From Domibacillus indicus (GTDB lineage Bacteria > Bacillota > Bacilli > Bacillales > Domibacillaceae): a stretch of DNA of 64,000 bases. Under the pieces are notes generated by a model. The model saw only the letters and a program-made list of their open reading frames with translations, was not told the origin of the DNA and did no database searches. Shown in pieces: positions 42,140 through 51,675 of this stretch (positions are counted from its first letter, which is position 1; every line of letters starts with the position of its first letter). Both the position numbers and the translations under genes were made by a program. The stretch covers positions 62,001 to 126,000 of the forward strand of contig NZ_JAMBOO010000008.1 of NCBI RefSeq assembly GCF_023715895.1. Direction: 5' to 3'.

Positions 42140-43189
42140 CTATACTTGTCCGGCTACCTGGGCAGATTCAAATGTAGCCATTTCCTTAAGCATTAAAACC
42201 GCTGATTGAAGAATCGGAAAAGCAACAGCGGCACCTGACCCTTCTCCCAGTCTCATTTGAAAATCAAGAAGCGGTTCTTTTCCTAATAATTCAAGAATAG
42301 CGGAATGGCCGGGTTCAACCGAGCGGTGAGCCATGATCATATAATCCTTTACATTGTTTGATATTTTCGATGCAGCAAGTGCCGCCGTCGCTGCAATAAA
42401 ACCATCTACAAGAATCGGCGTTCTATTCGCTGCGGAAGCAAGCATTGCCCCTGTCATACCGCAGATCTCCAATCCTCCTACTTTCGCTAATACGTCAATT
42501 GGATCTTCTGCATTCGGCTTTCTTCTTTCAAGTGCCAGGCGGATCACCTGTTTTTTATGTTCTCTTTCGTTCTCTTTAATTCCGGTGCCTGCACCTGTCA
42601 GCTTTTCGATGCTGATCCCGCTGAGCGCGGCGGTAACCGCACTGCTTGCGGTCGTATTACCGATCCCCATCTCTCCAAGGATCAGACATTTAACGCCGCC
42701 GCGAATCATTGCTACTGCCTGCTGATAGCCTGTTTCGATTGCTTTGACCGCTTCATCCCGGCTCATCGCGTTTTCGTTTAAAAAGTTAGCTGTGCCGTAT
42801 TTAATCTTCTTGTTTACCAGCTTCTCCTCTTTCATATCTCCTGCTATTCCGATATCCACTACACACATTTTGGCTCCAATGGATTTACTGAAAACATTGA
42901 TAGCCGCTCCCCCGTTTAAAAAATTGCGTACCATTTGCCTCGTCACTTCCTGCGGAAAAGCAGACACCCCTTCAGATACGACTCCATGATCGGCAGCAAA
43001 TACAATCACACCCGGCGGTGAAACAACAGGAAATGATTCTCCCGTCATTTTAGCCAGCTCAACAGCCAGTTCTTCCAGCCTGCCGAGGCTGTTTTTCGGT
43101 TTGGTCAGCGTATCTGCATACTGCTGAGCCAATTCTCCCGCTCTTTCGTCCAGGCTTGGTATATGTATAGCCATTATCTTGCTTTCCAT
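42140..43189 (-). CDS. cobT: Nicotinate-nucleotide-dimethylbenzimidazole phosphoribosyltransferase
   Basis: Makes alpha-ribazole phosphate for the lower ligand of cobalamin. The 349 aa match CobT: LTKPKNSLGRLEELAVELAK, FAADHGVVSEGVSAFPQEVT, LGEMGIGNTTASSAVTAALS, TGAGTGIKENE and the catalytic Glu in MRLGEGSGAAVAFPI. No cobalamin riboswitch is seen upstream (only the citB terminator). No other cobalamin gene is near, so it may serve salvage. The ATG at 43189 has an AAAGGA site; a TTG one codon upstream is an alternative. Confidence 0.93.
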   Translation of the reverse strand: MESKIMAIHIPSLDERAGELAQQYADTLTKPKNSLGRLEELAVELAKMTGESFPVVSPPGVIVFAADHGVVSEGVSAFPQEVTRQMVRNFLNGGAAINVFSKSIGAKMCVVDIGIAGDMKEEKLVNKKIKYGTANFLNENAMSRDEAVKAIETGYQQAVAMIRGGVKCLILGEMGIGNTTASSAVTAALSGISIEKLTGAGTGIKENEREHKKQVIRLALERRKPNAEDPIDVLAKVGGLEICGMTGAMLASAANRTPILVDGFIAATAALAASKISNNVKDYMIMAHRSVEPGHSAILELLGKEPLLDFQMRLGEGSGAAVAFPILQSAVLMLKEMATFESAQVAGQV

Positions 43190-43301
43190 CAATCCAAAAA
43201 CATCCTTTCTCCTTTTTATCTGCATACAGCTCCAACAAAAATCCGCTAGCAGCTGGAAACAGCATTGCCACATTTATTTTACAATGTATGGTGGAGACCA
43301 A

Positions 43302-43331
43302 TAAAAAAGCCGGCTCCTGATTGGAACCGGC
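43302..43331 (-). terminator. Terminator of citB
   Basis: On the minus strand GCCGGTTCC pairs with GGAGCCGGC around AATCA (one mismatch), followed by TTTTTTA. It lies 13 bases after the citB stop codon. Confidence 0.85.
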
Positions 43332-43343
43332 TGCATTCAAATA

Positions 43344-46070
43344 TTAGTTGCCTGCTTTAACACTTTGCAATTTGCCGCGAAGGACCATCTGCAAAATACC
43401 GCCATGACGGTAGTAGTCAACATCTACTTCAGAATCAAAACGAACAAGCGCTTCAAATTCTGTTTTCTTGCCTTCTTTATTTATAGCAGTTACTTTAACG
43501 ATTTCGCGTGGTTTTACACTGTCTGTAATCGCCACTTCGAATGTTTCTTCTCCTGTTAAGCCAAGAGTATCAGCATTCTCGCCTTTTTTGAATTGAAGCG
43601 GAAGCACACCCATCATGACAAGGTTGGAACGGTGAATACGCTCATAGCTTTCTGCGATAACTGTTTTTACGCCAAGAAGGTTTGTACCTTTTGCTGCCCA
43701 GTCACGTGAAGAGCCCATGCCGTAGTCTTTGCCTGCCAATACAACAAGGCCTGTTCCCTGCTCCTGATACTTCATGCAAGCATCATAAATCGGCATTACT
43801 TCGCCTGTCGGCCAGAATGTTGTGTATCCGCCTTCTGTGCCTGGTGCAATCTGGTTGCGAATACGGATGTTCGCAAATGTACCGCGCATCATGACTTCGT
43901 GGTTTCCACGGCGTGAACCGTAAGAGTTGAAGTTGCGAGGCTCTACGCCTTTTTCACGCAAGTATTTGCCTGCTGGTGTATCTTTGCCGATTGCACCTGC
44001 TGGTGAAATGTGGTCTGTCGTAACCGAGTCACCGAATTTACCCATCACGCGAAGGCCAGCAAGTGCCTGGATCGGCTCTGGATTTGGTGAAAGATTTTCA
44101 AAGAATGTTGGATTCGCAATGTATGTGGATTCAGAATCCCAGCTGTAAAGAGCATCATCGTTCGTTTGGATTTGATTCCATTTTGCATTGCTGTTAAATA
44201 CTTGATCGTATTCTTTGCGGAACAATTCAGGTGTTACAGTGCGTTGTACCGCTTCTTTTACTTCTGCTGTACCCGGCCAAATGTCTTTAAAGAATACATC
44301 TTGTCCGTCTTTTCCTTTGCCAATCGGATCTTTTTGAAGATCGATGTTTACGTTGCCTGCAAGCGCATAAGCCACAACAAGCGGCGGAGACGCAAGGTAG
44401 TTTCCTTTTACAAGCGGATGAATACGTCCTTCAAAGTTACGGTTTCCTGAAAGAACAGACGTGACAAGAAGGTCGGAATCAATAATCGCTTTTTCAATTT
44501 CTTCTTTCATTGGACCTGAGTTTCCGATACATGTTGTGCAGCCATAGCCGACAACGTTGAAGCCGATTTTCTCCATGTATGGAAGAAGTCCGGAATCACG
44601 CAGGTAGCCTGTTACAACTTTTGAACCTGGCGCCAATGAAGTTTTTACATACTTCGGCACTTCAAGACCAAGTTCAACCGCTTTTTTCGCAACTAGACCT
44701 GCTGCCAGAAGAACATATGGGTTTGATGTATTTGTACAAGATGTGATCGCTGCAATACCGATCGCCCCTGTTTTCATTTCTGCTGTTGTGCCATCTGCAA
44801 ATGTAACGGTTGCTGTACGGTCAAGCTCTTCTTTAGTTAAGCCAAAACCGTGGTTGCCTTGCGGCGCACTTACAGCTTCCTGGAATGATTTTTGCATTTG
44901 AGAAAGCGGAATTAAGTCCTGCGGACGTTTTGGTCCAGACAAGTTTGGCTCAATTTGGGCCAAGTCTAGCTCTACTACTTGTGTGTAAACAGGATCTTCG
45001 CTCGCTGGCGTAAAGAACATGTCGTTTTCTTTCAAGTACTGCTCAACGACTTGAATGTGTGCTTCATCACGTCCAGTTAAACGCATGTAATCAAGCGCTT
45101 CTGAATCCACTGGGAAGAATCCGCATGTTGCACCGTATTCTGGAGCCATGTTTGCAATCGTTGCACGATCCGCAAGCGGAAGCGTAGCAACACCTGCACC
45201 GAAGAATTCAACGAACTTACCAACTACGCCTGTTTGACGAAGCACTTGTGTTACTTTTAGTGCAAGGTCTGTCGCTGTAGCGCCGTCTGGAAGCTCACCT
45301 GTTAGTTTTACACCTACAACCTCAGGAATTGGGAAGTAAGATGGCTGTCCAAGCATACCTGCTTCTGCTTCAATTCCTCCAACGCCCCAGCCAAGTACAC
45401 CGATACCATTGATCATCGTTGTATGCGAGTCAGTTCCAACCAATGAATCAGGGTATGTTTCAAATTCACCGTTTTCTCCTTCTACTGCATGAACAACGCT
45501 TGCGAGGTACTCAAGGTTTACCTGGTGGACGATACCAGTTGCCGGCGGAACCGCACGATAGTTATCAAATGCTTTTTGAGCCCAGCTTAAAAACTCATAA
45601 CGTTCTGCGTTACGATCAAACTCAAGCTCCATATTGCGCTCAAGTGCTTCTTGTGTACCGTAAGCATCTACTTGAACAGAGTGGTCGATAACAAGATCAA
45701 CTGGAATCTCAGGATTGATCACTTGTGGATCGCCGCCGATATCTGCCATTGCTTTACGAAGAGATGCCAGGTCAACAACAACCGGTACACCTGTAAAGTC
45801 CTGCAGGATAACACGGGATGGCTTAAATGGAACTTCTGCTTCTGCATCCGCATCTGCGCCCCATTTAGCCAGGTTTTCAACATGTTCTTTTGTAATGACA
45901 TAACCATCAAATTGACGAAGAACAGATTCAAGTAATACTTTAATTGAGTAAGGAAGACGGGATACGTTTCCGATACCTGCTTCCTGAAGTGCTGCCAGAC
46001 GGTAGTAGTTATAGCGCTTACCGTTTAAGTCAAAGCTCGCACGGGCGTTAAAAACATCAGTAGTCGCCAT
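43344..46070 (-). CDS. citB: Aconitate hydratase
   Basis: TCA-cycle enzyme that isomerises citrate to isocitrate. The 908 aa match the Bacillus CitB (IRP1-like, AcnA) type, which is also an RNA-binding regulator when the cluster is lost. The 4Fe-4S ligands are the Cys in [16 protein letters not shown] and the pair in [36 protein letters not shown] and the mobile C-terminal domain ([20 protein letters not shown]) are intact. The start has AGAGGGGGAAC. A sigma-A promoter lies about 90 bases upstream. Confidence 0.98.
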   Translation of the reverse strand: MATTDVFNARASFDLNGKRYNYYRLAALQEAGIGNVSRLPYSIKVLLESVLRQFDGYVITKEHVENLAKWGADADAEAEVPFKPSRVILQDFTGVPVVVDLASLRKAMADIGGDPQVINPEIPVDLVIDHSVQVDAYGTQEALERNMELEFDRNAERYEFLSWAQKAFDNYRAVPPATGIVHQVNLEYLASVVHAVEGENGEFETYPDSLVGTDSHTTMINGIGVLGWGVGGIEAEAGMLGQPSYFPIPEVVGVKLTGELPDGATATDLALKVTQVLRQTGVVGKFVEFFGAGVATLPLADRATIANMAPEYGATCGFFPVDSEALDYMRLTGRDEAHIQVVEQYLKENDMFFTPASEDPVYTQVVELDLAQIEPNLSGPKRPQDLIPLSQMQKSFQEAVSAPQGNHGFGLTKEELDRTATVTFADGTTAEMKTGAIGIAAITSCTNTSNPYVLLAAGLVAKKAVELGLEVPKYVKTSLAPGSKVVTGYLRDSGLLPYMEKIGFNVVGYGCTTCIGNSGPMKEEIEKAIIDSDLLVTSVLSGNRNFEGRIHPLVKGNYLASPPLVVAYALAGNVNIDLQKDPIGKGKDGQDVFFKDIWPGTAEVKEAVQRTVTPELFRKEYDQVFNSNAKWNQIQTNDDALYSWDSESTYIANPTFFENLSPNPEPIQALAGLRVMGKFGDSVTTDHISPAGAIGKDTPAGKYLREKGVEPRNFNSYGSRRGNHEVMMRGTFANIRIRNQIAPGTEGGYTTFWPTGEVMPIYDACMKYQEQGTGLVVLAGKDYGMGSSRDWAAKGTNLLGVKTVIAESYERIHRSNLVMMGVLPLQFKKGENADTLGLTGEETFEVAITDSVKPREIVKVTAINKEGKKTEFEALVRFDSEVDVDYYRHGGILQMVLRGKLQSVKAGN

Positions 46071-46156
46071 TTTGGTTCCCCCTCTTAACTAGTTGAATAT
46101 GTACTAAAACGATTGGAAAATAAATTTTTTATTTTTTCTAATTTTCCACCCCTTTT

Positions 46157-46185
46157 ATCTTAGTACATTCATTAACATAAGTAAA
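46157..46185 (-). promoter_or_regulatory. Probable sigma-A promoter of citB
   Basis: The minus strand reads TTTACT (46185-46180), a 17-base spacer and TAAGAT (46162-46157), each matching four of six consensus positions. It would give a 5' leader of about 80 bases. An ATAA...TTAT dyad lies just upstream (spacing 8), somewhat like a CcpC site, but it does not fit exactly. Confidence 0.5.
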
Positions 46186-46222
46186 TAAAAAGAAATTTAT
46201 TGCTTCCGATAAGAAAAACAAA

Positions 46223-46565
46223 TCACTTAAAAAATGACTTTTGCCTTGTCTTTTTAAAGTATCCCCTATCCAGCCGCGTTTTTTCAAGAAACAAATAGTC
46301 ATATTCCCAGTCGGGCTCGGGCACATACATATGCTTAAAATTCATTCCCTAAATGATGCTCAGTACCCAACGCTGATGGTCTGCATTCGCTGTCCGGTCG
46401 AGTGTTTACACATTGTTTTGCTTTTTTATTTTCCAAAATCATTCCCGGAGTTTTTAGTTTGAACTTATCAATCTCATACAGTTTGCATGTATAATGAGGC
46501 CGGGCAAGCTCTTCTGCCAGCTTTTCACCTTCTACATTAATCTTTCTGGGAAAAACGAAAAACAT
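46223..46565 (-). pseudogene. Small ORF pair, possibly one frameshifted gene
   Basis: A 76-aa frame (46335-46565) encodes KINVEGEKLAEELARPHYTC and ends in HHLGNEF. A second frame (46223-46345, 40 aa) overlaps its end and encodes MNFKHMYVPEPDWEYDYLFL, then EKTRLDRGYFKKTRQKSFFK. Both look protein-like and lie head to tail, so they may be one gene split by a frameshift near 46340. No family is recognised. The rest of 46186-46739 is AT-rich and without clear genes. Confidence 0.3.
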
Positions 46566-46739
46566 GTGCCATCATCCCTGTTTCTCCCGCTTCATTTAAC
46601 ATATCACTATTACCCCATTTTTGTTTGGTTAAACTGGCAGCTGTTTCTAAATACCGCGTTTTGAAAAACGGGTCTGCGGGTAAAATTAGTTATACGCAGG
46701 CGCCCAAGCGGCAGCTTCTGTAAGAAGGAGGATTTTCGT

Positions 46740-47024
46740 ATGTATACTAGCAATGTAAATAAAAAACAAAAAAGCGGCGGACTTGGCTATCTTTTAGTAG
46801 GGGCAGGAGCAGCAGTATGGTGGCTGTCCAAAGAAGAAAATCGTTCCAAATTAGACAGCTTGATTTCCCAGGCGAAGCAAAAGTTAAGCAGCTCTCCGTC
46901 TTCTAACGAGTCATCTCCGATTCAAAAAGCAGGCGATTCACACTCAATTGACGTCCCTGATCATAAAATGGTTGGAGAAGGATCCCAATTTGCTGTTGAT
47001 TACTACAACAAAAAACAAAAATGA
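46740..47024 (+). CDS. Small membrane-anchored protein, 94 aa
   Basis: The ATG follows AGAAGGAGG. After a basic start (MYTSNVNKKQKSGG) comes one short span (LGYLLVGAGAAVWWLSKEEN). A Ser/Pro-rich polar region then runs to the C-terminal VDYYNKKQK. The Gly/Ala/Trp span near a basic N-terminus suggests a cytoplasmic N-end. I recognise no family. It is next to degraded mobile-element DNA, but its ribosome site and composition support an active gene. Confidence 0.6.
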   Translation: MYTSNVNKKQKSGGLGYLLVGAGAAVWWLSKEENRSKLDSLISQAKQKLSSSPSSNESSPIQKAGDSHSIDVPDHKMVGEGSQFAVDYYNKKQK

Positions 47025-47105
47025 GCTGTTTAATTTGTTTCATTTCAATGAAAAGAGTTGATTTGCCAACGTTCCTACGAGGGTAGATTATTTTTTGCTT
47101 TGTAG

Positions 47106-47151
47106 TCTCTCCCACTGTTCCCCCAGTACTTCCGGGGAACAGTGGGGGAGA
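47106..47151. repeat. Strong inverted repeat (13-bp stem)
   Basis: CCCACTGTTCCCC (47111-47123) and GGGGAACAGTGGG (47134-47146) form a perfect stem. There is no T tract, so it is not a normal terminator. It lies at the left edge of the decayed region and could be an element end. Confidence 0.6.
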
Positions 47152-47211
47152 CTTTAAATTTAGGGCAGACGCTCTAAAAAGGTTCTTATCTGAGACCCTT
47201 TTATTTTTCTT

Positions 47212-47310
47212 CTATGGATCTCTTGACCAACCTTCGCGGCTTTTTAATGTACCAAGTTTTAAATCATGCTTTTCCGCTAATGCAGCAAGCGTGATTTGAT
47301 TGTTTTCCAT
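47212..47310 (-). pseudogene. Fragment resembling a phage small-terminase N-terminus
   Basis: A 32-aa frame reads MENNQITLAALAEKHDLKLG followed by TLKSREGWSRDP. Phage small terminases start with such a helix-turn-helix (LAEK...K.GTLKSRKxREGW). The rest of the gene is absent. It supports a decayed prophage origin for the surrounding DNA, but the match is short and from memory. Confidence 0.35.
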
Positions 47311-47407
47311 TCTGATCTGATATCATCCCAATTCGCCACTTCACATCACCACTTGTTTTTAGGCAAAGAAAAAAGCATCCCGCAGGCTGCTTCCTTCCAC
47401 TCTGTAT

Positions 47408-47818
47408 TCAGCTAATTACTTCCTCGAAAACTACTTTTAGATATTCATCAAACTTATGTTCATTAAAGAATCCACCTTCGTGACATACCCAATTACCTTC
47501 GGATACTAAGGGAGATATAATATCAATTCGCTGTCGGTCTTCCCCAATAATCTTAAAAACCTCAATAGAGTTTTTATCTCTTTTGAACCCAAGAACATGC
47601 CCTTGGATTCTTATTTCCGAGAAAAGTTCATCTTCTGGATAATCACTATATACTTGGATATCTCCATAAGTTGCTGGTATAAAGTCCTCTACGCTTTCAC
47701 CAAACTTTTCGACGCGATCATTGATAAAAGATACAGCACGATCTGTTAACTCTTTTCTTTTTACATCATTTGCATACTGATCTCTTAAACTCGCTACGAA
47801 TCGACTTTCAAAACTCAT
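47408..47818 (-). CDS. Unknown protein, 136 aa
   Basis: Soluble acidic protein: MSFESRFVASLRDQYANDVK, ELTDRAVSFINDRVEKFGES, then strands SEIRIQGHVLGFKRDKNSIE and a closing EGGFFNEHKFDEYLKVVFEE. It has a helical start and a beta-rich middle. No motif for a reaction was found. It is AT-rich and surrounded by mobile-element remnants, so it may be cargo from an old element. Confidence 0.6.
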   Translation of the reverse strand: MSFESRFVASLRDQYANDVKRKELTDRAVSFINDRVEKFGESVEDFIPATYGDIQVYSDYPEDELFSEIRIQGHVLGFKRDKNSIEVFKIIGEDRQRIDIISPLVSEGNWVCHEGGFFNEHKFDEYLKVVFEEVIS

Positions 47819-48281
47819 ACAAACACCTCCCCTAGTTTATTATCATTATTTCGACAAAAGGAGATATTTTCCTGCATTAAACATATCTGATTCGGTGAAA
47901 TGGCTGATCAGGCGAGGTGATCTCTTGGAAACAAAACAGGAGATCGATTTAAGCGTGGTTTACAACATTAAAGTATCCTGGTATTAAAAGCGGCCTTTGC
48001 GACAACGCTTATTTTAAGAGTTCCATCAAAATATGGCCTTTCTTTGAATCCCTAACTGTGGCGTGAAGAAACTGATTAAACCCGGCCAACTGGCAGGGTT
48101 TAATTATAGCTGCAATTTTATTGAGTCAATCACATCCTTCGTTAACTATCGCACCCTCTAGTTAACGAAAAATAATTACATTTATTTTCACATAAAATGT
48201 AATGGAATAAAAAAGAGTAACCGGTGCAGGCTGCTTCATGATGAAAATAGCTTTATAGCTTTTTAAAAAGGCATTTTACAC
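47819..48281. other. Gap with palindrome but no clear gene
   Basis: About 460 bases with no convincing ORF. The only strong structure is the 11-bp inverted repeat at 48138-48169. Short protein-like stretches are broken by stops. Confidence 0.5.
48138..48169. repeat. Perfect 11-bp inverted repeat around a 10-base centre
   Basis: TTCGTTAACTA (48138-48148) and TAGTTAACGAA (48159-48169) are exact reverse complements with tcgcaccctc between. There is no T tract. The spacing suits a dimeric DNA-binding protein or a recombinase site. Confidence 0.65.
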
Positions 48282-48440
48282 TTATCTCTCATAAAATTCT
48301 CTTTCCATCATTTTCAGCTTTCTTTTCATCTCTCGAATATCTTCTTTCATCTCTCGAAGATCATCTTCCATCCGTTTAAGCTCGTCTTCCATCCGTTCAC
48401 GCCGACTTCTCCGGTCGCGGTTACTGCAGTTAGAGCACAT
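48282..48440 (-). CDS. 52-aa coiled-coil protein with tandem heptads
   Basis: The ATG at 48440 follows AAAGGAG. The product starts MCSNCSNRDRRSRRE, with a CSNC pair that could bind metal or form a disulfide. It then repeats seven-residue units: RMEDELK, RMEDDLR, EMKEDIR, EMKRKLK, MMEREF. This gives a near-perfect parallel coiled coil with Met and Leu/Ile at the a/d positions. No larger family is recognised. The first Cys pair and basic patch could contact nucleic acid, but that is a guess. Confidence 0.6.
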   Translation of the reverse strand: MCSNCSNRDRRSRRERMEDELKRMEDDLREMKEDIREMKRKLKMMEREFYER

Positions 48441-49128
48441 ATCATAATACTCTCCTTTCATTTTTTATTGTCTTACACCATTAGAATATGAAAAAATGCT
48501 AGACGTGCTTGGGAGATTATCCACAATTTAAGTTGTAAGTAAAAGAAAAAAGAGGACTGACTAAAAACTTGCAAAGATCGCATTTAAGCACAAAAGAGAT
48601 TTAGTCCTAAAAATCAAATACCGAAAAGCAAACTGGGCTTCCCTTCACTTCTGCATGCCGGCTTTTATGCTTGAAAAACGGTTGGCCGCCAGTAAAGCTG
48701 TAGCGGCCATTTAATGTTGAGTATGCTTTCTCGGAAGAGCGTCTTGCTCTATGGGAGATTCCTCAATCGATTCGTCTTCAGACTACAGTAACTTTGCCTG
48801 ATCTATATCTTTATAATCAATAGTGCCGTTTCATCCTAAGAAACATAACAGCTTGGTACTCTATCTCCGTTCGGAAATGAAAACTTTGACGATAGAGGTG
48901 TATTGCTTCAGACAAATAATTCACCATAATTTATATGAACTAATTAAGTATACCTCCGAATAATAGAGTGCTGTTTTTAAACCGGAAAGATACCTAACAA
49001 AGATTAAATTTGCAAACAGTGGTAATATTAAGATTAAGGATTCATCCTATAGGCAAAATTTCTAAAAGTGGCTTGGAAGAAAGGTGTCACCTTTTGTCTA
49101 AAAATAGATTTAAAAGGAGCGTTTGTAA
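48441..49128. other. Gene-poor stretch of 690 bases
   Basis: No ORF with a ribosome site and protein-like composition was found. A degraded-looking pattern of short frames on both strands suggests old mobile DNA. Confidence 0.45.
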
Positions 49129-49347
49129 ATGAAAACAATGACTAAACTCACTTTCGCCAATAGCCAAAAAGAGCTGGATCATAAAATTGAACTAATTACA
49201 CAAGACCATGAACAACGAAATCCTGAATGCAATGTTCAGATTTCTTACTTAGACCCGGAATTAGATGATATCCATTTTTTAAAGAACCAAACCACACAAT
49301 TATTAATTGGAATACGAATAGTTGAAAAAGCAGATGACAATAAATAA
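49129..49347 (+). CDS. Small acidic protein, 72 aa
   Basis: The ATG follows AAAAGGAGC. Product: MKTMTKLTFANSQKELDHKI, ELITQDHEQRNPECNVQISY, then LDPELDDIHFLKNQTTQLLI and an acidic end. Alternating strand and helix pattern, no membrane part. It and the next gene have the same orientation, 43 bases apart, and may be co-transcribed. No family is recognised. Confidence 0.55.
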   Translation: MKTMTKLTFANSQKELDHKIELITQDHEQRNPECNVQISYLDPELDDIHFLKNQTTQLLIGIRIVEKADDNK

Positions 49348-49390
49348 GCAGTATTAAACATGTTTATTTTGAAAAAAGAGGTGTAAAAGT

Positions 49391-49564
49391 ATGGCAAGCA
49401 AAAACAAGTATAATACTGGAGAAACAGTGAAAATAAAAATAACAGATGAATTAGTAACCATAAATAAATGGCATTATGTACAAAACATGAAGCAATACTC
49501 TTATACCGTAAAAGAGCATCCATTAACTTTTTATTTCGAAGATGAATTTTACTGTCATAACTAA
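49391..49564 (+). CDS. Small protein, 57 aa
   Basis: The ATG follows GAGGTGTAAAAGT. Product: MASKNKYNTGETVKIKITDE, LVTINKWHYVQNMKQYSYTV, then KEHPLTFYFEDEFYCHN. The first part resembles a small SH3-like or Tudor-like barrel (Gly-Glu-x-Val-Lys-Ile, then Trp and Tyr strands). It has no signal peptide. Unknown function; next to decayed integrase DNA. Confidence 0.5.
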   Translation: MASKNKYNTGETVKIKITDELVTINKWHYVQNMKQYSYTVKEHPLTFYFEDEFYCHN

Positions 49565-49752
49565 ATTAATCAATGCGGTTGGTCAAATCACAGCTAAGTC
49601 GACTCTAGCAAAGAAACATTCAGGAACATGCATTGAGCCTTGAAAAAAGGATCCAGACGGCGTGAAAAAAAGCCACCTAGCTTATGATAATAAATATGAA
49701 CGTGATAAAAGCCGTTACTTTTGTGATAGAAGTTAAAAATTTCTTTCTCAAC

Positions 49753-49787
49753 CAGCCTGTCCCTTTTTAAGACAGGTTTTTTATTTT
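49753..49787 (+). terminator. Terminator hairpin in the decayed region
   Basis: CCTGTC / GACAGG with a nine-base loop, followed by TTTTTTATTTT. It may end the unit of the two small genes at 49.1-49.6 kb. Confidence 0.6.
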
Positions 49788-49822
49788 ACACTATAAAGGA
49801 ACGTATATTCTAAAAACTTTAT

Positions 49823-50450
49823 TTGTCCGCAAACCCAATCCACTTCAGACAATTTGAGGACGTGACCGAGAACCCCCTTATCCCCTCAGAATTGCGTCTG
49901 TTTCTGGTCGGAGCTAGAGGCCCAAGAGAGAACATAACTAACTATATTCTACCCCTCCTCCCGGGTTATACAGGGATCCATAGAGGACAGGCTCCAGGTC
50001 TTACATGGAATGACGTTGATGTAAAGAACAAAAATAGTCCATATAAAACGGACAAGAGATACGTACGGGTCTCGTCCACCCAAAACAAAAAATAGTTATC
50101 GGACTGTTTTGATAGATGATATTGTTTTTCAGCAGCTGGAAAAGTATAAAAGATGGTGTAAAGAAACGAAGCTAAAAAATGGGACATGATTAATAGACGA
50201 TGATTATATTTTTATCTCTCACCAAGGTGGTACTCCAACCGGACCTGTGACCGTTTTATACTCTTTTGAACGGCTGCATCAACAAACGGGTGTAAAGCGA
50301 ATTACCCCACACGGGTTACGTCATACTCACGCGCCGATCTTAATAGCCAGAAAGTGCCGGTAAACGTCATAGCTGCTCGTTTAGGGAATACGCCCGAAAT
50401 GATCCTCTCTACTTACACTGTTCATCATACCTGCAGTCTGTTTTCATGAT
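49823..50450 (+). pseudogene. Decayed tyrosine integrase
   Basis: Stretches of an integrase catalytic domain are spread over more than one frame with stops between them. They include IHRGQAPGLTWNDVDVKNKN (the region after the first Arg), then VKRITPHGLRHTHAPI (the HxxR motif) and VNVIAARLGNTPEMILSTYT with the final Tyr. The first Arg box is altered and frameshifts occur at about 50095 and 50360. It cannot be active. It marks an old prophage or integrative element here. Confidence 0.8.
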
Positions 50451-50552
50451 GGCTGCTCCTTATGGGCAAATCAAAAAAGGGCATAAACAGGACACTGTTT
50501 CGCGTCTGTTTAGTGCCCTCTGCTTTTACAAGGCGGCAATTAAAAAACGTGT

Positions 50553-50901
50553 TTAATGTACTTCAAGCTTAAACCGTTCATCCTTTGCTTCATTGTGCCC
50601 TTCCTTAAATAACGGCGGTGTGTTTGAAGAAGACTTTGAGGATTTTATCCCATTTTCAGATAAGGTGTCTAATATTTTTTGAATATCCTCTTTCGTGGCA
50701 GGAGCCTTGCCTGGTTTTACGGTAATTGAAAATAAGCAGTTCCCTGGATTTAGGAAACCACATTTGAATTTTCATAAGCAAAACAATCCCTATAACAAAT
50801 AAAGTACCGCCATAAAGCGCCTGCCATTCTGTTTTTAATGCTACCGGACGGATGATGGCCGTACCAGCTGCAATCCTCATAACAGCTTCTGCAACGGTCA
50901 T
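50553..50901 (-). pseudogene. Frameshifted small membrane protein
   Basis: One frame encodes MTVAEAVMRIAAGTAIIRPV and a span YGGTLFVIGIVLLMKIQMWF. After about residue 58 the protein-like reading continues in another frame: VKPGKAPATKEDIQKILDTL, SENGIKSSKSSSNTPPLFKE and a normal stop at 50553. The two halves join if one base is shifted near 50725. The family is not recognised. An active frameshift is possible, but decay is more likely in this region. Confidence 0.45.
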
Positions 50902-50982
50902 AGGCGATGATTTTGAGATTTACTGCTTTTTCAGGCCCATTAAACAAAGCATTGATCGCCAAAACAAGCAAATAAGAACAGC

Positions 50983-51011
50983 AAAAAGCCGCCGGAAATC
51001 CGGCGGCTTTT
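50983..51011 (-). terminator. Terminator of the transglycosylase-like gene
   Basis: AAAGCCGCCGG / CCGGCGGCTTT with a four-base loop, followed by TTTG on the minus strand. It overlaps the stop codon of the lytic-enzyme gene. Confidence 0.85.
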
Positions 51012-51609
51012 ACTGTTCTCTTTTTGTGTATTCGCCAACATAATATAAAATGTCAGATACATACTGGTCACTTTGATTATAAGCGAAGATCGCCCGTTTC
51101 ATATCACCATCGGCAGCACCGTTTTCACTTAAATAATGGGCAGCACTGTAGATTGCATCTTCCACATTGAAAGGATCTGCTTTCCCATCTCCATTGGCGT
51201 CCACCCCGTATCCGCCATATTTTGCAATGACAGCCGGGTCTGTTTTTTCCTCTTCCGGGATATTACCCTTACCGAGGCCGCTGCAAGTCGGGTGCTCCCA
51301 TCCTACAAACGTGCACGGCATAAACTGCATCGGACCTTCCGCGCCTGCTGGAGAAATCATTGGATCCATCGTTGAAAATTTTGTTTCTACACGGTGGTGA
51401 GCAGCAAGAAGCTCCCACGGAATTCCATACTCTTCAGCTGCCGCTTTATAGATCGGCATGTACTCTTCTGGAATCGACTTAGACTGCAGAAATTTCGGCG
51501 CTTTGTCTGTTATTGAAAAAACGGCCATTAAGAGAAAAGCGGCCAGCAAGAATGGAATCGCCAAACAGCCATACGCCCGTTTTTTCAATCTTCTTCTTTT
51601 TTTTGCCAT
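51010..51609 (-). CDS. Membrane-anchored lytic transglycosylase/lysozyme-like protein
   Basis: After a basic start (MAKKRRRLKKRAYG) comes one span (CLAIPFLLAAFLLMAVFSIT), so the domain faces outside. Residues about 50-190 are a lysozyme-like, SLT-type fold: PIYKAAAEEYGIPWELLAAH, the likely catalytic Glu in HHRVETKFS, SPAGAEGPMQFMPCTFVGWE, DPFNVEDAIYSAAHYLSENG and AIFAYNQSDQYVSDIL. It resembles the N-terminal domain of CwlT-like enzymes. The role is cell-wall cleavage; regulation is unknown. Confidence 0.88.
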   Translation of the reverse strand: MAKKRRRLKKRAYGCLAIPFLLAAFLLMAVFSITDKAPKFLQSKSIPEEYMPIYKAAAEEYGIPWELLAAHHRVETKFSTMDPMISPAGAEGPMQFMPCTFVGWEHPTCSGLGKGNIPEEEKTDPAVIAKYGGYGVDANGDGKADPFNVEDAIYSAAHYLSENGAADGDMKRAIFAYNQSDQYVSDILYYVGEYTKREQ

Positions 51610-51675
51610 GATCGTTAAACTCCTTAAATGCTCTTGCTTAACTCATCATAGAAAAGACCGAACAAAACTTCAAGC

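Noticed and set aside
46092-46205. CcpC-type operator before citB
   Set aside because: An ATAA...TTAT dyad exists, but its spacing is 8 instead of 7 and the match is weak in AT-rich DNA, so it is not listed as an operator.
48297-48400. Short tandem DNA repeats that could look like a CRISPR array
   Set aside because: The repeats are 21 bases or less without spacers and encode heptads of a coiled coil in one frame.
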